NCBI GenBank assembly: GCA_019055375.1
Contig: JAHQIW010005195.1
Location: forward strand, 62,001 to 126,000
From: Parelaphostrongylus tenuis
Lineage: Eukaryota; Nematoda; Chromadorea; Rhabditida; Metastrongylidae
Reading direction: 5' to 3'
DNA: 64,000 bases
Translations under genes and position numbers: made by a program
The notes under the pieces: model-generated
The model's database searches: none
Seen by the model: the letters and a program-made list of their open reading frames with translations, nothing else
Told to the model about the DNA's origin: nothing
Shown here: piece by piece, positions 21,725 to 34,592 of the stretch
How positions within the stretch are numbered: the first letter of the stretch is position 1
Layout: every line of letters begins with the position of its first letter

Positions 21725-22497
21725 CTAAAATGCGTAACCTCCCTACCAATCACGTCAATCAGACAGAATTGGTTATTCTTGCTCAAAAGTTTGGTTGAAA
21801 ATAACAACTGTTCGACCTTCCTGCTCTCTACTGGTTTCGTTGTCGAACTCAAAACTACCTAACGAGGAATTCAAATTCAACAGTGTTTCCACTCATTCGA
21901 TCTACAGTCATGGCTTCTTCTTTGACTTCTCGTAATTTCACATCTCCACATCATTATCGCTTTTTACATTTGAGACCCTCGTGAGATTATCTCGACTGCC
22001 ACTAGCTCGATTTCTTCTGTCCCCTCGAGAAGGAGCTCTTGATCTCAATATCTTGCCCTTCATAAGCAACCTTGGTATTTGAGAGCAATAACGATAACTA
22101 ACGATGATGGCCGCATACCGGATAGCATACAGTCATTTCTGAATTATGTCCATACTAGCATGAAGAGAACCATTCCGGAAGGATAAACGTGACCAAAAAA
22201 GCGAAACATAGCTCAATCGGCACACAATTCACTAATGAATTATTAGATACGTCATAGAAAAATTCATTATTATGCCTTTACGCCATCTCTGAGGGGATTT
22301 AAGCTCAGTTGCTGGGGATGCTGTGCGATTGCTCTGGTTAACTTAGTCTGCCATTTTGCTGCCGTCAGAAAATACAATATGACTTGTCTAAGAGGATAGA
22401 AAACCCGCGGTATAACCCAATCATTTTGATTTAGCTGCTTTCCAGCGGTAGTATGATGCTGATAGTTCCAGAGATATTGAGTGGTACGCAAAATGTC

Positions 22498-22580
22498 AAC
22501 CTCAAACAGGAGCTAAACCCGCGTATTGCCCTTACCAAGGGGCACGTGCTAGCTCTTCTACACCACTGAGGTCACCACTT
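22498..22580 (-). repeat. tRNA-derived SINE fragment (family S3)
   Basis: On the minus strand the order is a degenerate A box followed by cgggtttagctcc in the B-box place. It matches the fragment at 5.75 kb upstream of copy A. Confidence 0.4.
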
Positions 22581-23009
22581 TGTGACCCATTTTTTCTTCG
22601 ATATGAACTAACGAAGTTGTTCGCAAGCAACCCTCAAAGATTTGGGAAGTAAATATAGAATTAGGTGAATGATCTGACACTCTTACACTTGTCACTGAAG
22701 AAGTTGTTATCGTGAAGCGGTTGCTAGGAGATAGACTACAGTCAACGGTCATCAAAAAATTCATCCAAAAGTGGTTGCTGTCATTTTTCATAGTTCTCTC
22801 TGTGTGATGTTAATTTTCTCATCTACACAACAACAGCATTTCGTTAGTTCCTCATAGAGAAAAATCGCTAAAACGTAAGCCACGGACGAACAAAAAGACT
22901 ACAGCGTCAAGAAAAGTTGAAAGAAAGAGTTACGGAAACATAACTGCAGAAGTGATTCAGTTACTACATATTTAGCCTATGGAGTGACTTGAGATGTGCT
23001 ACCAACTAA

Positions 23010-25200
23010 TCACATGTTTTTTCCTCCTAAGTGAAGAGCCACCAAACTGCTGAGATTGCTCTTTTCAGAGCGTGACATCGAACCAACAGGAAATGCGCTT
23101 TGCAACGCACGTCCAACTGCGCTATAGTAATTCAATGTATTAATTGTGAGAGACTTTACAGAGATAGCGAATTTTTCCAACAACATGTGAGCATTGTGCT
23201 TTCTTATTGAACAAGATTTATTAGTATTGTACAGCTTGTGAAACACTTCTCTTCCTTGCTCGTTTTCCTCAACACTTCCGTTCTGTATCACTAAAGCGGA
23301 GCGAGTGAAAAGAATATATTGAGAGTGTAAGAACTGGCCTGTTCTTCGTCGTAGAGCAGTCTGTCATAAAAGGAAACGTCAGTTCTAGAGACATCAGCCG
23401 AGGAGGAAGCATTGAGCAAATCGGTCGCGTAACTGTAGTATGGAAAATCATTCAAGTCTTTGTGATAAGCAAAAAAAAAAAAACGAACTAGCTTATTTTT
23501 CCGCATTTCCTAAGAATGTTTACAAGATCACCAAAGAAACTCGAACTGTCAGACCCCACAGAAGTTTATGAGCAGGCCTTAATATTCCCATCATAGGGAG
23601 CCTAGCTGCCATTTTCAGCGCAAAAATCAAGTATCTAAGAATTTGTCACGAATTCCTGTACTTCTTTTTTGAAAAGACCGTCTTTTGCAGTGCAGCAGGA
23701 AACTAAGACTTAATTCATCTATACAGGCACTTCTTTCCAACTCACGGGTTAAAGATGGAGGCCTAGGGGGCAGCCCGCGACTTCAGCACGGCGATCGATC
23801 AATGCCACCTATTCGGCTCACTAGTTAAATGTGATTTTGACTGTTCAATTAGCAGTTGTTTCTCGACTTCGGAAGAAATTCCAGATAAAAGCATGACTCT
23901 GATACTACGAGATTTCTTCTATAGGTTCACGTGCTTAAACTGCTTCCAGCGAAGTGATGATAAAAATGCGCAGGCGATGTAAAACATAACTTTATATCGA
24001 ATTATATGGGGCTATATAAGGGCGTTTTCAAAAACGGCAATATAGCGCAATGGCCAGAGATTCAAGCTTTCCAGTGATTACTAACACTTCTATAAAAAGT
24101 TCTTACCCACGGAAGGAATCGTTCCTTCATCCCTTGCCTTCTAACGGAAAAGAACCGTGAATGTTGTTTTTCTATTCAAAATCCCATGAAGAACTTATAA
24201 ACCAACAATACTATGCAAAAGTTGAGCAATATGGTGAAATCATAACCAATATACTCTCTAAAGTAAAAGGAGCAATCTACCAGAGCTGCGATCTTATGCA
24301 CCATATTTTCGCGCTTGATCTTGAAGTTGGCAGCTCTCACTTTCTCCAGCCTCATTCACTGCCGCGAATTCCACTTGGATTCTGTAGTGATTACGAAAAG
24401 TGCCTGGGGCCTAGTGGCTAGTGCTGCTTGGCACGACTCGACGAGGAGTCGATATCCACTTCCGCTCAGCACTCTACGGCAGTCAATAGCGAACGCCCTA
24501 CGAAACGCCCGGCCAGGGTATCCTCAAGATTGAAGAGAAATGTGCTAAACCAGCGTTCCACGACGATCACGAAGACAGATCCTTCATGAGGCGATAAATG
24601 CGAGGAGACGAACTGAATTCCAAAAGTACTGCGAAGTGTCGCACAGCGCAAAAAATGTGACAGACGTCAAATAAAGTGGTATATTACGTAAATACGAAAC
24701 TCCTTCAAATGAAGGATAAGACGAAGAGTATTGGCCAACGACGAGGCTGTCAAGGCCGAAACAGGTGTATTGGGCTCTTATAGGATACACATTCAAATGA
24801 GGCATTAGTTTTGTACCAATGAGCAGCAGTACAAGAATTGTTGGAATCTGCCGTTTGATAATGGAACACATTCCTGAATGAACGTGCTTACGTATGAAAG
24901 AGGAGAAGGGACGGGAAAAGGGGGCGGGGGTTTGTAGGAGGCTAGTGATTTTCAGCATTCGGCAAAGCTCGATGCGTGTTAGTCCTAACCCATCTCCGGC
25001 ACTCTCCGGCGATCATTATCGAACGCCCAAAAAAAAACTCACCAAAACCAATTCTCGCCAGCCTTCTTCCTCAAAGTAAGCGAATCTTCGCCAGTCTCGT
25101 CTTTCACGGAATGCGAACCCTCGCCACTATCTTCTTTCACGGTAAACACCAGTCCAAATTCACATTGCGGTTCGCTCAAGCTGCTTTTGCAAGCCGTTGC
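23010..25200 (-). CDS. Short acidic Ser-rich protein, family 2 copy beta'
   Basis: Paralogue of beta in the second duplicated block; function unknown. Exon 2 is 25200-25043 (158 bases, the same length as in beta): acceptor attctag, residues ACKSSLSEPQ, then TVKEDSGEGS and a second acidic repeat KDETGED, donor GTGAG. The 98-base exon is 23432-23335 (acceptor ctacag; TDLLNASSSAD; donor GTTCTT). The terminal exon starts at 23290 (acceptor gctttag) with IQNGSVEENEQ. Where alpha has TGA after ENEQ this copy has GGA, so the frame runs on about 80 more codons to a stop at 23010, a probable recent extension. The start exon and middle exons are unresolved. A stretch at 24.20-24.35 kb encodes FKIK and KIAALVDC as in beta. 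Confidence 0.5.
23640..24150. repeat. Foldback repeat inside copy beta'
   Basis: It is the counterpart of the insertion at 7.96-8.6 kb, with the matching atcgatcaatgccacctattcgg and aaggaatcgttccttc phrases. Confidence 0.5.
24405..24650 (+). repeat. tRNA-like SINE fragment (family S2)
   Basis: It starts gcctagtggctagtgctgc and gcacgactcgacgagg, then aatagcgaacgccctacg and a tail ending in aaaaatgtgacag. It aligns with 57.01-57.25 kb almost throughout. Confidence 0.5.
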
Positions 25201-26082
25201 CTAGAATGTTGTAACTCATGAAGCTAAATAGATAACAAATTTAAAATATCAGGTGGTTTCCCAAGTTTTGACACTAAACCAATAAACACCAAGTTTATCA
25301 ACAGGAAGTAATCGAAACTGCATGATTTTGGTATCGTTCAATTCAAAATTTCCTTGTGAACATTTTGGCATAGAACTTGCTTGAACTTGCTTTTAGATTA
25401 GTCATCGAATTGAGAAAATGGAGAAGTTATCGAGGAAACGGATTCGCTGGGTACTCATGCACGAATTGTGCGTGATGGAAACGTTATCCCGAAAACTAAG
25501 AGAAACCGTTCTTTGTTTCGAAGTGTTTTGTAAAACCAAAAATAAGAGAAAGTGAGTCCGGATCAACTTCACAAAAATTTGATTGGATCCTAAAATTCAA
25601 GATACTTATGCCCTTTGTTAGTGATTTTCTAGGAAATCATAACGTCCATTTCTGTTATTGGTAGTCAGCATTAGGTGGTCCTCAACAGCTTTAGAAGTTG
25701 AATCACAAGCAGCGGCCGTCAAAAAATCCATTCATGAATGGTTGATGTCATTTATTTATAATTCTCTATGCTTCATATCAAATTTCTCATCTGCATGGTG
25801 ACTGCGTTTCGTGAATCCTTAATAGAACAAAATCGCCAAAACGCAGGCCCTGGACGAACAAAAAAACAAAAGTGTCAAAAAAATTCGGAAAAAGAGCTGA
25901 GCGAAACAAAATGGGTTCCTCTAAGAAATTGTAGAAGTAAGTCAGTAATTACGAATTTAGCTTAAACGTGACGTCGATCGAACAACCAATGTACACTGCA
26001 AAACACCTCTAACTACTGCGCTACACTCATTGTATGCATTAATCGTAATGTATTTTGAAAAAAAAGGGTGGTGACAAAACGG

Positions 26083-26178
26083 GAGTCGGCAGTGCAACGG
26101 TTCGAGCACACGCACCGGACAGGGTGAAGTGCGGGTTCGAGTCCCAGCTGACGCAGCTTTGCACATCACTCTCCATCA
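26083..26178 (+). repeat. tRNA-derived SINE (family S3), best-preserved copy
   Basis: agtgcaacggttcgagcac (A-box-like) and gcgggttcgagtcccag (a good B box) lie about 40 bases apart, followed by gcacatcactct. The anticodon stem cannot be folded, so this is a SINE and not a tRNA gene. Confidence 0.55.
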
Positions 26179-26291
26179 CTGGGAGACGAATTTATCGGAA
26201 TATGCGAATCTCTTCCAACATTATAAGAGCTTTGTGCTTCCTACTTGGACAGATTTTATCGGCTTTTTAAAGCTTTAAAAATATTCCCTCT

Positions 26292-28364
26292 TCATTGTTC
26301 ATTTTCTTCAGAACTCCTGTTCCGTATCATTAGAGCAGAAAGAAAAAAAAGCAGCCAAAGAGGGTGAGAACTTGCCTTTTTCTCATCGGAGGGCAGGTTG
26401 TTATCAGAGGAAACACAGTTTCCAGAGGGATCTGCCGAGGTGGAAGCTTTGAGCAGATCGGTCGTGTACCTGAAAAATGGGGAATTAGTAGTTATGTCTC
26501 TGTGCTACACAAAAACGCATCTCCGGAGAGTTTTTGCAAATCTGATCTCAAAAATCCGAATTTTATGGATTCTATAGAAGCATTTTATGGGCAGGACATT
26601 ACATTCTCATTATTGGTAGTCTAGTTGCAATTATTGAGGCTACAACAAGAAATGAATAAGAGCGAGGAAATCGAGCGAAAGAAATATTCAGCTACAGTGA
26701 CCAAAGGTCTCAAGTATTTTTTGCAAATTTTGTTAGAAGTGGAAAAGAAGACCACAGAAGAAATTGACCGGACGGACTTCTAATCGAAAAGTCGAGTAGA
26801 AATTTCTAGTAGTAATTATCAAAAGATATGTAATTTTTTATTCGTAAATCTGAAATCTAGCGACTAAACTACCCCGAATTTGAAGGATCTGAGTATAATA
26901 GTCAATACCAGATAACAACACAGCCTCTCAAATGCAAAGAGCAACCTATCGAAAGGCAATTTTTCGAGCACCACCTCTATTTTTTGACTCAAGATTGACC
27001 AGCTCTCATTTATTCGAGTATATTCACTGCCATGATCTTAATCTGTGTCCATAGTGAGTGTGACGGAATGGGAATTAAGAAGGGGAGCTGAGCGAGTGGC
27101 TCGGCGAAGCTCAACGTGGGTCTGCTTCTATTTTCCCCGAAAACTTTCCTTGGTAAAACTCAGTTATGAGCTAACAGATGAAAAACCAATCTCATTCGTT
27201 GGAGAGCAAATTTTCATGGGAGTGTTAGTAACCATTCGCATGCTGAGACTCGAGGCTACAGCCCCACGTCTCCGGTTTTCGACAGACTTTTTTACTGACG
27301 TTGCTACAAGAGATTTCTTGGCTTCAGACATGGTTTCTCGCCGGACAGAGCCCTTCTTTGGACTTCTAGTAATCAATCGGTAGCGTAATGGTAGCTGACT
27401 CTAACGCTGTGCTTCTATAGTGAAAAGATCATTTCTCTGCAGAGCAGAAGGAAAAACAGGCTGAATTCCCCTCTGCGATCACTGCCCTCTGGCCAATTCA
27501 CATGCATGTGCGTGAGGCGGCCACGTGAACTGCTACCGCGATGCTTCACCACGCGAGCAAATGCCCCAAAAATCGATGTCATCACGTAATCGAACGTGGC
27601 TGCCAGCTAAGCGCACGTGAGTTGGTCAAAAAGGGCACTTGATCGCAGCTGGGATTTTGACTTATTTTACCTGCTGCGTTTCAGAGAAACGATCTTTCCA
27701 GGAAACAAGCACAGAGTTGGTATCAAGTTCGATTACGTTATCGAATGATTACTAATAGTCCAAAGCAAGAGCTCTGTACGGCGGAAAATATGCGTGTCTG
27801 TAGCCAAAAAATCTCCCCTTGTAGCACTTTACAAAAAGTCTTTCTAGGAAACCGGCGACGTGGGGCTGTAGGTTAAACTCTCAGCTTTCGGATCGTTACT
27901 AACGCTCCTCTAAACAGCTCCTCTAAAGCGAATGAGATCGATTTTCCATTTGACCTTCATAGCTGAAAAGAACCCTCTCTGTAATCAATATAAGCGCCCT
28001 AAAAATCTCACCATAGCCAATTAATGCCAGTCTCTTCTTTGACGGCAGGTGAACGCTCGCCGATATCTTCTTTCACAGCTAACGTCCGTCCCGACTCACA
28101 CCGCTTTTTCGGTCAAGTTGCTTCCGCAGGGACTCGCCTAGAATATTGTGATCTATGAAGCTAAACCGATAACGAAGATTCGAACAAGATGACCTGAAAT
28201 TTCGCCTGTTACTAGAATGGGGCGCAATCATTCATGCCTACTCCAAGATCTCTTACAAGCAAAAACATCACAGCCGTCGGTTGAAAATCTATGAAAACAC
28301 TCACTTTTGTTTCGTCAGTCCGCGACTTTCTTTCCTGGGCTCCACACTTAGTTTCGCCTTCCAT
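26292..28364 (-). pseudogene. Short acidic protein, family 2 copy alpha' (damaged)
   Basis: The start exon 28382-28305 has acceptor attttcag, ATG at 28364, 20 codons beginning MEGETKCG and donor GTGAGTG, all as expected. Exon 2 (28137-28012) keeps AVKEDIGERS and the GTGAG donor but is 126 bases, which breaks the 2-base phase seen in beta, beta' and gamma; an in-frame TGA results. The 98-base exon 26469-26372 is intact (TDLLKASTSAD). The terminal exon 26329-26292 still reads IRNRSSEENEQ and TGA, but its acceptor is AA instead of AG. Two independent lesions make this copy a likely pseudogene. An 800-base foldback element fills the intron upstream of the 3' exons. Confidence 0.5.
27165..27975. 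repeat. Large foldback element (near-complete)
   Basis: Left arm 27175-27520 (aaaaccaatctcattcgttg start) and right arm 27640-27970 (aaagcgaatgagatcgattt end) are inverted copies; the centre holds cacgtgagttgg and its inverse. It is a good reference copy for defining the family. Confidence 0.7.
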
Positions 28365-28429
28365 GGAATCGTTGGATGCTACCTGAAAATAGAAAAATCT
28401 TGGATACGAAGCCGATGAGTTTCAGACCG

Positions 28430-28505
28430 AAAGTGTCTTGGGGTGAGGTTCGACCCCATGCGCGCCACGACGAGCATCAGAACCACTCGGCCACGGCGCT
28501 CCATC
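28430..28505 (-). repeat. tRNA-like sequence (Ser/Leu-type A box)
   Basis: The minus strand reads gtggccgagtggttctgatg, a fair eukaryotic tRNA-Ser/Leu-type D-arm and A box, then ggtcgaacctc in the B-box position. The acceptor stem does not pair well, so I call it a tRNA-derived repeat or pseudogene. Confidence 0.4.
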
Positions 28506-28659
28506 ACTATCGGGTCTCATACACGGAATGAATACCGAGAAAATCATTCAATATCAATGGCTACGTATTTATTCCAGAACAACACTGCGAAAAGACGTTA
28601 GGTGAACGAATTTTCGTAGAGATCACAGATCTACCAGCACGAAGTAAAAAACCAATAAA

Positions 28660-29380
28660 TGTCGACCACACGACGATCGCTCAATAAACTAGGAATTTTT
28701 CTTCACAAACAAAAGACTGAGATGATTCGAGAATATGACAACAGAGCAGAAGATTATGCACAATTCGAGAGAGGCGAAGAGACACGGGAAAAAAGAGAGC
28801 GCGCGAGAGATCGTGAATTTCGTGGAATCAATACGATGGTCCCTTTTTCATATGCCCCACGTACGGGGGTTCAGATCCCCGTGGCCACTGAAACTGATCT
28901 TCCAACAAAAGCGGTCCGATAGGGACGAAATCCCCCACCAAGCGATCCCCAAGCGGAGGAATGAGAGATGTGGGGGCTGAGAGGCATGAAGGCAGCGACA
29001 GAGACGGAGAGAGGCAGAGGAGGACGGAGGCAGAGCACGTTTGTTGGACTGATGTGTTCGCATGTGATAGTGCAGAGCGACGAAACTTATGCGAAAAGTT
29101 CAAGGAGGAAGACTAGTAATAATGTGGTTAGATGAAGAGAACATGGATGATGAATTTCAAATGAACAACCGTATTTGTTGGAATAATCGTGGCCAAGTGG
29201 TTTGTGACGGTCGGCACCAGATTGCTTCTCCACCTCCGCCCCTTCCTCCCAGCACTCTCCAGCGATCAATAACGAACGCCCCATGAAAGGCCTCAGCCTG
29301 GCTATCCATGAGATTGCAAGATTTGCTCGGCCCATATTCTGCGACCTTCGTGGAGAAGAAGCTCACGCTACGAAAAGGAA
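28660..29380. repeat. Interspersed repeat with SINE tail
   Basis: Matches 60.5-61.1 kb and partly 13.66-14.05 kb: gggttcagatccccgtggcc, the gggacgaaatc phrase, a gagagg-rich core and aataacgaacgcccc at the end. The open frames in it are not shared by the other copies. Confidence 0.55.
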
Positions 29381-29399
29381 GAAACCTGTGATTCGGGTC

Positions 29400-31130
29400 A
29401 AATCAAGTGCTGAGGTGGAAGCGATGGCGTTCCGATAAGTGAGTATCTACGTGATCTACAATGAGATCGATTATAAGCGAGCTGCATGAACAAATAAGTA
29501 CAGATACGTACGATTGATATGAAGAGCTGTTAACGGGAAAAACGAACAAGTGAAGGCGACAGACACATTGCGTGGCCTGAAGGACCGCCGCTCTGGGTGA
29601 GCGAGGAAGTCGAAATTGTCAGGGTATTAGAATGCTAGAGACAAACGAAAACGGGCAGAAGGTGTGCGCGGACGAGCTTAGAAAGCATATGCTTTTCCAG
29701 AATAGGTAAGCATATCGTGTGATTAAAAATTTGGCACGCTGTCAACAGATATGCAAGAGAGATCTCAGTCTTCAAAATAGTGAGCATTAACTATGGAATC
29801 TTTTCGGTTATCCGGCACGGAATGAGGACGATCCCTTCTGCTGCACAAGATGTTTTCATGAGAGTGTTAGCAATCATTTGATAGCGCAAATTCGTGCTAT
29901 CGCGACACGAGCTCGCTTTTCAAAAAAGGTCTTCTAAAGCGCTGTCGCATTCAGAATAAATTATATTTCACATGCGCTACACGTTTTTATTAATTCTCGT
30001 ATTTTCGCTGACCAACACTCTTTCCTTAGACTGCTAAGAATCGTTCCATAGCGCAACTGTCGAAGAATTCAGAAATGTGTTTGCTTGTCAATCTCTGGAA
30101 CGCATTCATTCCAACTGGCAATGGAAATTTCCACAAAAACGGTGTAATACGATTAGCAACGAGCCCACAAAATTATGAACTCAAAACCCCAAAAAGAAGT
30201 TTTCAATATCGCTAGAGGGAAAGGACATAAGGTCATTGAAAATCACGCAAAAGCTTAATACTACAATCAAAGTAATACTGGAACAATTGAGTCAAAACTA
30301 GGTTAAACCAGTCGAATACTTGAAATGGACAGCTAGGCGACGCGATGGTGTTTAGAGTATGTCCTAAGGTTGAATGACTTATTGTTCCCGCCTTTTTCAA
30401 AACGGGTGGGAAGTTCAAGAGATGGAAATAATTTTGCGATCTACACTAATCACTGGCCACATTCTATTAACTATCTTGTTTGTTTATCATGCTATGAAAT
30501 AGGGTGTGAAATATGTCGAACGGTGCTATCGTACCTGAATATTTGGTGGTCCACCTTTGCGAATTACAAAGAATAAGACGAATCCAAGCATTACTTCTAC
30601 TTGACTGGTTAAGCATAATTTTTCTTCTCTCGAGCTTCTTACGTCTGCGCGGGCTTTAGACATTCTCACAGTCTAATTGATTATCGCTCCAAGTTCAGTG
30701 AACAAAAGAGGAAAGTAGCTTGAAAAGCTTGATGGGTTTGCAAAACATTTTAATGTGCCAAAATTAGAGAACCATGAGAACAGAATTCTGTACGCATGGT
30801 TGCCTAGAGGTTAAGTCCAATGACTTGAGCACTATAAGGTTTACATTTTGTTATTACCAGTAAGAAGAGAAGACGAAGTGTTTTGGAGTATTTTAAACTC
30901 ATACCATGTGGAAAACGTTAGAAATGACTACTCATATTTGTTCGCTGTTTCACAGACTGTAATCAATTATCAATGAATTAGATGAAATTCTCGTTCCCTA
31001 TTGTACGGTTAGGCAAATACTCAATGTCTTCTTTCCTTTTTATTCTCTTTCAAACACGATTATATGCAAATCTTTTAATTATTATTTGAGTGAACCTGCC
31101 ATGTGCTCTGGTAATAGGCTCTTCTACAGC
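29400..31130. other. Stretch with no recognisable gene
   Basis: One arm of the foldback family lies at about 29.84-30.09 kb (gagagtgttagcaatcattt). Otherwise I see no conserved exon, repeat or RNA; the open frames are short and unsupported. Confidence 0.5.
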
Positions 31131-31844
31131 CTGATATACGTGTTTCGACCTAGTCGGGCAGAACCTGTCGTCTTTTCAGTCTTCCAAGCCAATCCTCTGG
31201 GGAGCTCCTACTCTCCTTATAAAGAGGTAGAGAAGACGAACGTACAAGAAAGAGCTCATTACCAGACCACATGACAAGTGAGCTCAAATAGTGATTATAA
31301 GATATATTGAAATTTGAGCGTGCTCTCAAATAAAAATAGAAAAGGTACAAATTTCTTGTTTGTTCAGGAAGTTGAATTACTACTCTAACTCTGTTTGTTA
31401 CTTGAGATCTTATTACTTTGAAATAATCAGATTCAAAGTGAATAAAGAGTATGTCGTAAGAGTAGGAAAGAACCACTAATTGAGGAGAAGAGATCTACTT
31501 TTCATTTCAAGCATAAGCGCATACTGCTTCGCAATACAGCTAGCGAGTGCTTCTCAAGGTTAAGCGCTATTTTCGGCTTTTTCTTTCTACGGTGGACCTT
31601 ATCAACACAGCGCAATGATACTTGTTGCAATAAATAAAGTTTAACAAAGAGTTTCACATACCATTGGTACTCAATTTGAAAACTTCCACCCCTCTATGAG
31701 CTTTCTCGCAATAGGATTTCATTTGAACACAGGGAAAGCACTGCTTGCCACCACGGCGTATCTTTCCAATTATACATGAAGCACTATTCACCAACACGTC
31801 GTATCTCTTCAGTCATACATACAAAGAAACCTAGGATAAAAAAG

Positions 31845-32138
31845 GATAAAGCTCTCAGCGTCGATCAATCCTTGGTGATGCGCCATGTATCCGTCTTCAA
31901 GTTTTACTTCGTTTGACGTGGTTTAATGCATGTTTGGCCTTTACAATGACTCGCGGTGGCCTCCCGCTGTATCTCAGTGCTGCTTATTCTCCCGGACAAG
32001 TCTGGACCAGTCTAGTACTAATTTACCGACCCCGGAGGAATGGAAGGCTTAGTGAACCATGAGCACGAGATCGAACCATTGACCTCGTGTGACGCAAAGC
32101 ATCTAATCTAATCTAATCTTTGCGCCACATGAGCTCCT
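31845..32138 (-). repeat. SINE-like element (family S1)
   Basis: It begins ataaagctctcagcgtcgat and ends at a minus-strand A-box-like head (catgtggcgcaaag) interrupted by a ctaat microsatellite at 32101-32119. It is a sister of 13.29 and 58.80 kb. Confidence 0.6.
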
Positions 32139-32149
32139 TAAAGAAATCT

Positions 32150-33290
32150 ATACAATCAAAAATTCTATAAAAATGTCCAGTTATGGCTCCCACTCAATGG
32201 AAACCAGAATTAGAGTTTTATAGTCCTTGATCGCCAAGAGAGGCGAAATATGAAACACTCTGTCCTATAAAAATCGTATACATTATGAAATCGGAACAAC
32301 TCATGAACGATTTGAGCCGTATTGGCTACTGTGTTGTCTGGTAATCCACACATGATTTCGACAAATCTCTTCAAAGCAGCTTATCTAAGCTCTGTTAAGA
32401 AATTTTCTCTAGTCGAATTGCTATTTATTAGACAATATCAACTGATACTCAAACATTTTTATCGATTGTCAATTAAAAGCAAGGGTATGCATTCCGCCTC
32501 CACGAAGTTCTGGTGGTCTGAAGGTACATAAGTCATGGAAGTTCAGGCCGAAGCACTTTTTGATTCAGATATCAGATCTGAATGTAGTATCAACGATAAC
32601 ACAAAATGGAATGTCATCAACTTTGAAAGCGTGCGGCAGCAGGAAAAAAAAATGTAAGAAAATGACTCAGCTGACACTCTGCACGGTGATGCGTCCCTTC
32701 TGTATCACCACGATTTCAACGAATCGCTATGATAATAAAATTCACTTTACTCGAGACGTAATAAGAAATATACGCCTTAAGCCGGTTCGATTGGGAGGCT
32801 GCTCTCAGCATTTAGAAAAATTTACGAGAACAAGTAGCCTGACATATATGCTCATTTCTTTGCCGTTAATTGTGTAAAACGCACAAAAATTTCTAAGGGA
32901 ACGTTGGCTGAGTTATAGTTTTGAGCGCAAATCGTTCACCTATGCTGAAGTCGTTGGATGAGTTCCTTGAATTCGATGTATTTTTGAACATTAGAAATGT
33001 ACTACATACTTGCTCAAGCAAGGATATTTAGAAACCAAGCGATGTGTCACATCAGCGTTATAATCCTAGTTACCCAGAGTTGCGATTTGTCGCACCTGGA
33101 AAGATAAAAGACTTGCGGTGAAGCCCTTCAAGTACAAGAAAGCATTCATCTCACAATCTTTGGCGCTTTTCCATGACGTGCAGGATTCTTTTCAACTCGA
33201 CGACTTGTGAACCTCTTCTTCACGAAATCATTGTCTTAGTCTCAGATTAATTCGAGAATTCTCATCCTTTTTCCAATGTGCATGATATGT
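32150..33290. other. Stretch with no recognisable gene
   Basis: No family exon, repeat arm or RNA signature was seen on either strand. The plus-strand frame at about 32560-32880 has no homologue in the window. Confidence 0.4.
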
Positions 33291-33299
33291 ATCAATGAA

Positions 33300-33960
33300 A
33301 CGGATATTGTCTGGTATTCATCATCAACATCGTTTCTTTACCGTGCATACGGTGCGTGCACCCATTCGTTAATACTGGCAGTAATCCTATCACAGCATAT
33401 TTCATTTCCAACGTAAAACCTATGCGTATGGATTAAACCCAATGTTCCCTTATCTCCTGATGATTTTGTCCATCTCATTGCATGGCATTCCCATTCCAGT
33501 CAATTTCTCCAATTCATTTCCATTTTCTTTCTTCACGCTTAATAAAAGACTACCTACAGCCAACACTATTTTGCTTCGACGGTCTACTCAAAATGCTCAG
33601 CGACTAACATCCATCGACCCACTAAGTGATATCCACTGACTAGAATCTAGAAAATCAATACTGCATAGAAACATTTTACCACTCACCATCAATGCTTCAT
33701 TGAATTCAAAGTCAGCACACATAATTTTCCAAACATCTCAACAACACCGGAAATCTATAGGACCACGTTGAGCATTTGAGGCCTAGACAGAATAGTAGCA
33801 CAGCTTCCTTGAGAAGTAAAATCACAAAAAAGAATGGGTCGATAAGCAGATCGAAGTATTTTGAAAAACGATAATGCACACACTCATCATCAAGACAGCA
33901 TATTTTTAGCAAATGGCAAACCACCTACATTCCTTAACAAAACAAATGAATCAAGGACAC
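33300..33960. other. Conserved block 3' of zinc-finger copy C
   Basis: Aligns with 17.93-18.49 kb and 63.40-63.96 kb (shared ttgaattcaa.gtcag and aggcctagacagaata phrases). The minus strand keeps a short frame, KYAVIGLLPVLTNG, which could be a hydrophobic leader. The role is unknown. Confidence 0.35.
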
Positions 33961-34254
33961 CAAAGACCGGGCGTGAATCATAATACTCGTAACGACGAAA
34001 AACAAAGGAGCTGAGAATATGAATATCGTTTTGATGTATCATCTAACCTCTTCGTTTGACCGCTATTATAGACCTCGCTAAAAAAAGTGTAGTAATCTGA
34101 TAATCTCATAACATGTTTCGAGCCTTTTATGAGGTCTGAGTACTTATACAATACTAAATAAGTCTGTTTTGCCTTTCCAGGCTCATCAATAGTCGGGATT
34201 TTTCTCACCTGCCTTGCGATGATATGTTATTCGGCGTCATTTCTTCTACAAGAA

Positions 34255-34255
<1 letters not shown>

Positions 34256-34314
<59 letters not shown>
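34256..34314. repeat. (AT)n microsatellite
   Basis: Uninterrupted alternating AT for almost 60 bases. Confidence 0.95.
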
Positions 34315-34317
<3 letters not shown>

Positions 34318-34592
34318 CCGTGAAGATCGGCTGAAGAGAAAGGCAGCGTGCTAGTAATGGGTCTCGAAAGGCGAAACAGGCCTGTGCAGTACTGCATAAT
34401 TGCCATACCAGACCTCATAAAGTGCAAAGCATGTTATCACATTATGCCAGGTTCCTCAAAATTTACAGAACAAGTTACAACCAACACACAATAACAACCA
34501 ACACAGTATTTCTTCTGAAAATTTTGCTGAGATCCCTAAAAAAATCTTCTGGCCCATCCAATTGTTGAAGTCGTCATCCACATGTACTCACT

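Noticed and set aside
28659..29366. Open frames of 60-90 codons on both strands
   Set aside because: The segment is an interspersed repeat also seen at 13.7 and 60.6 kb, and the frames are not kept in those copies.
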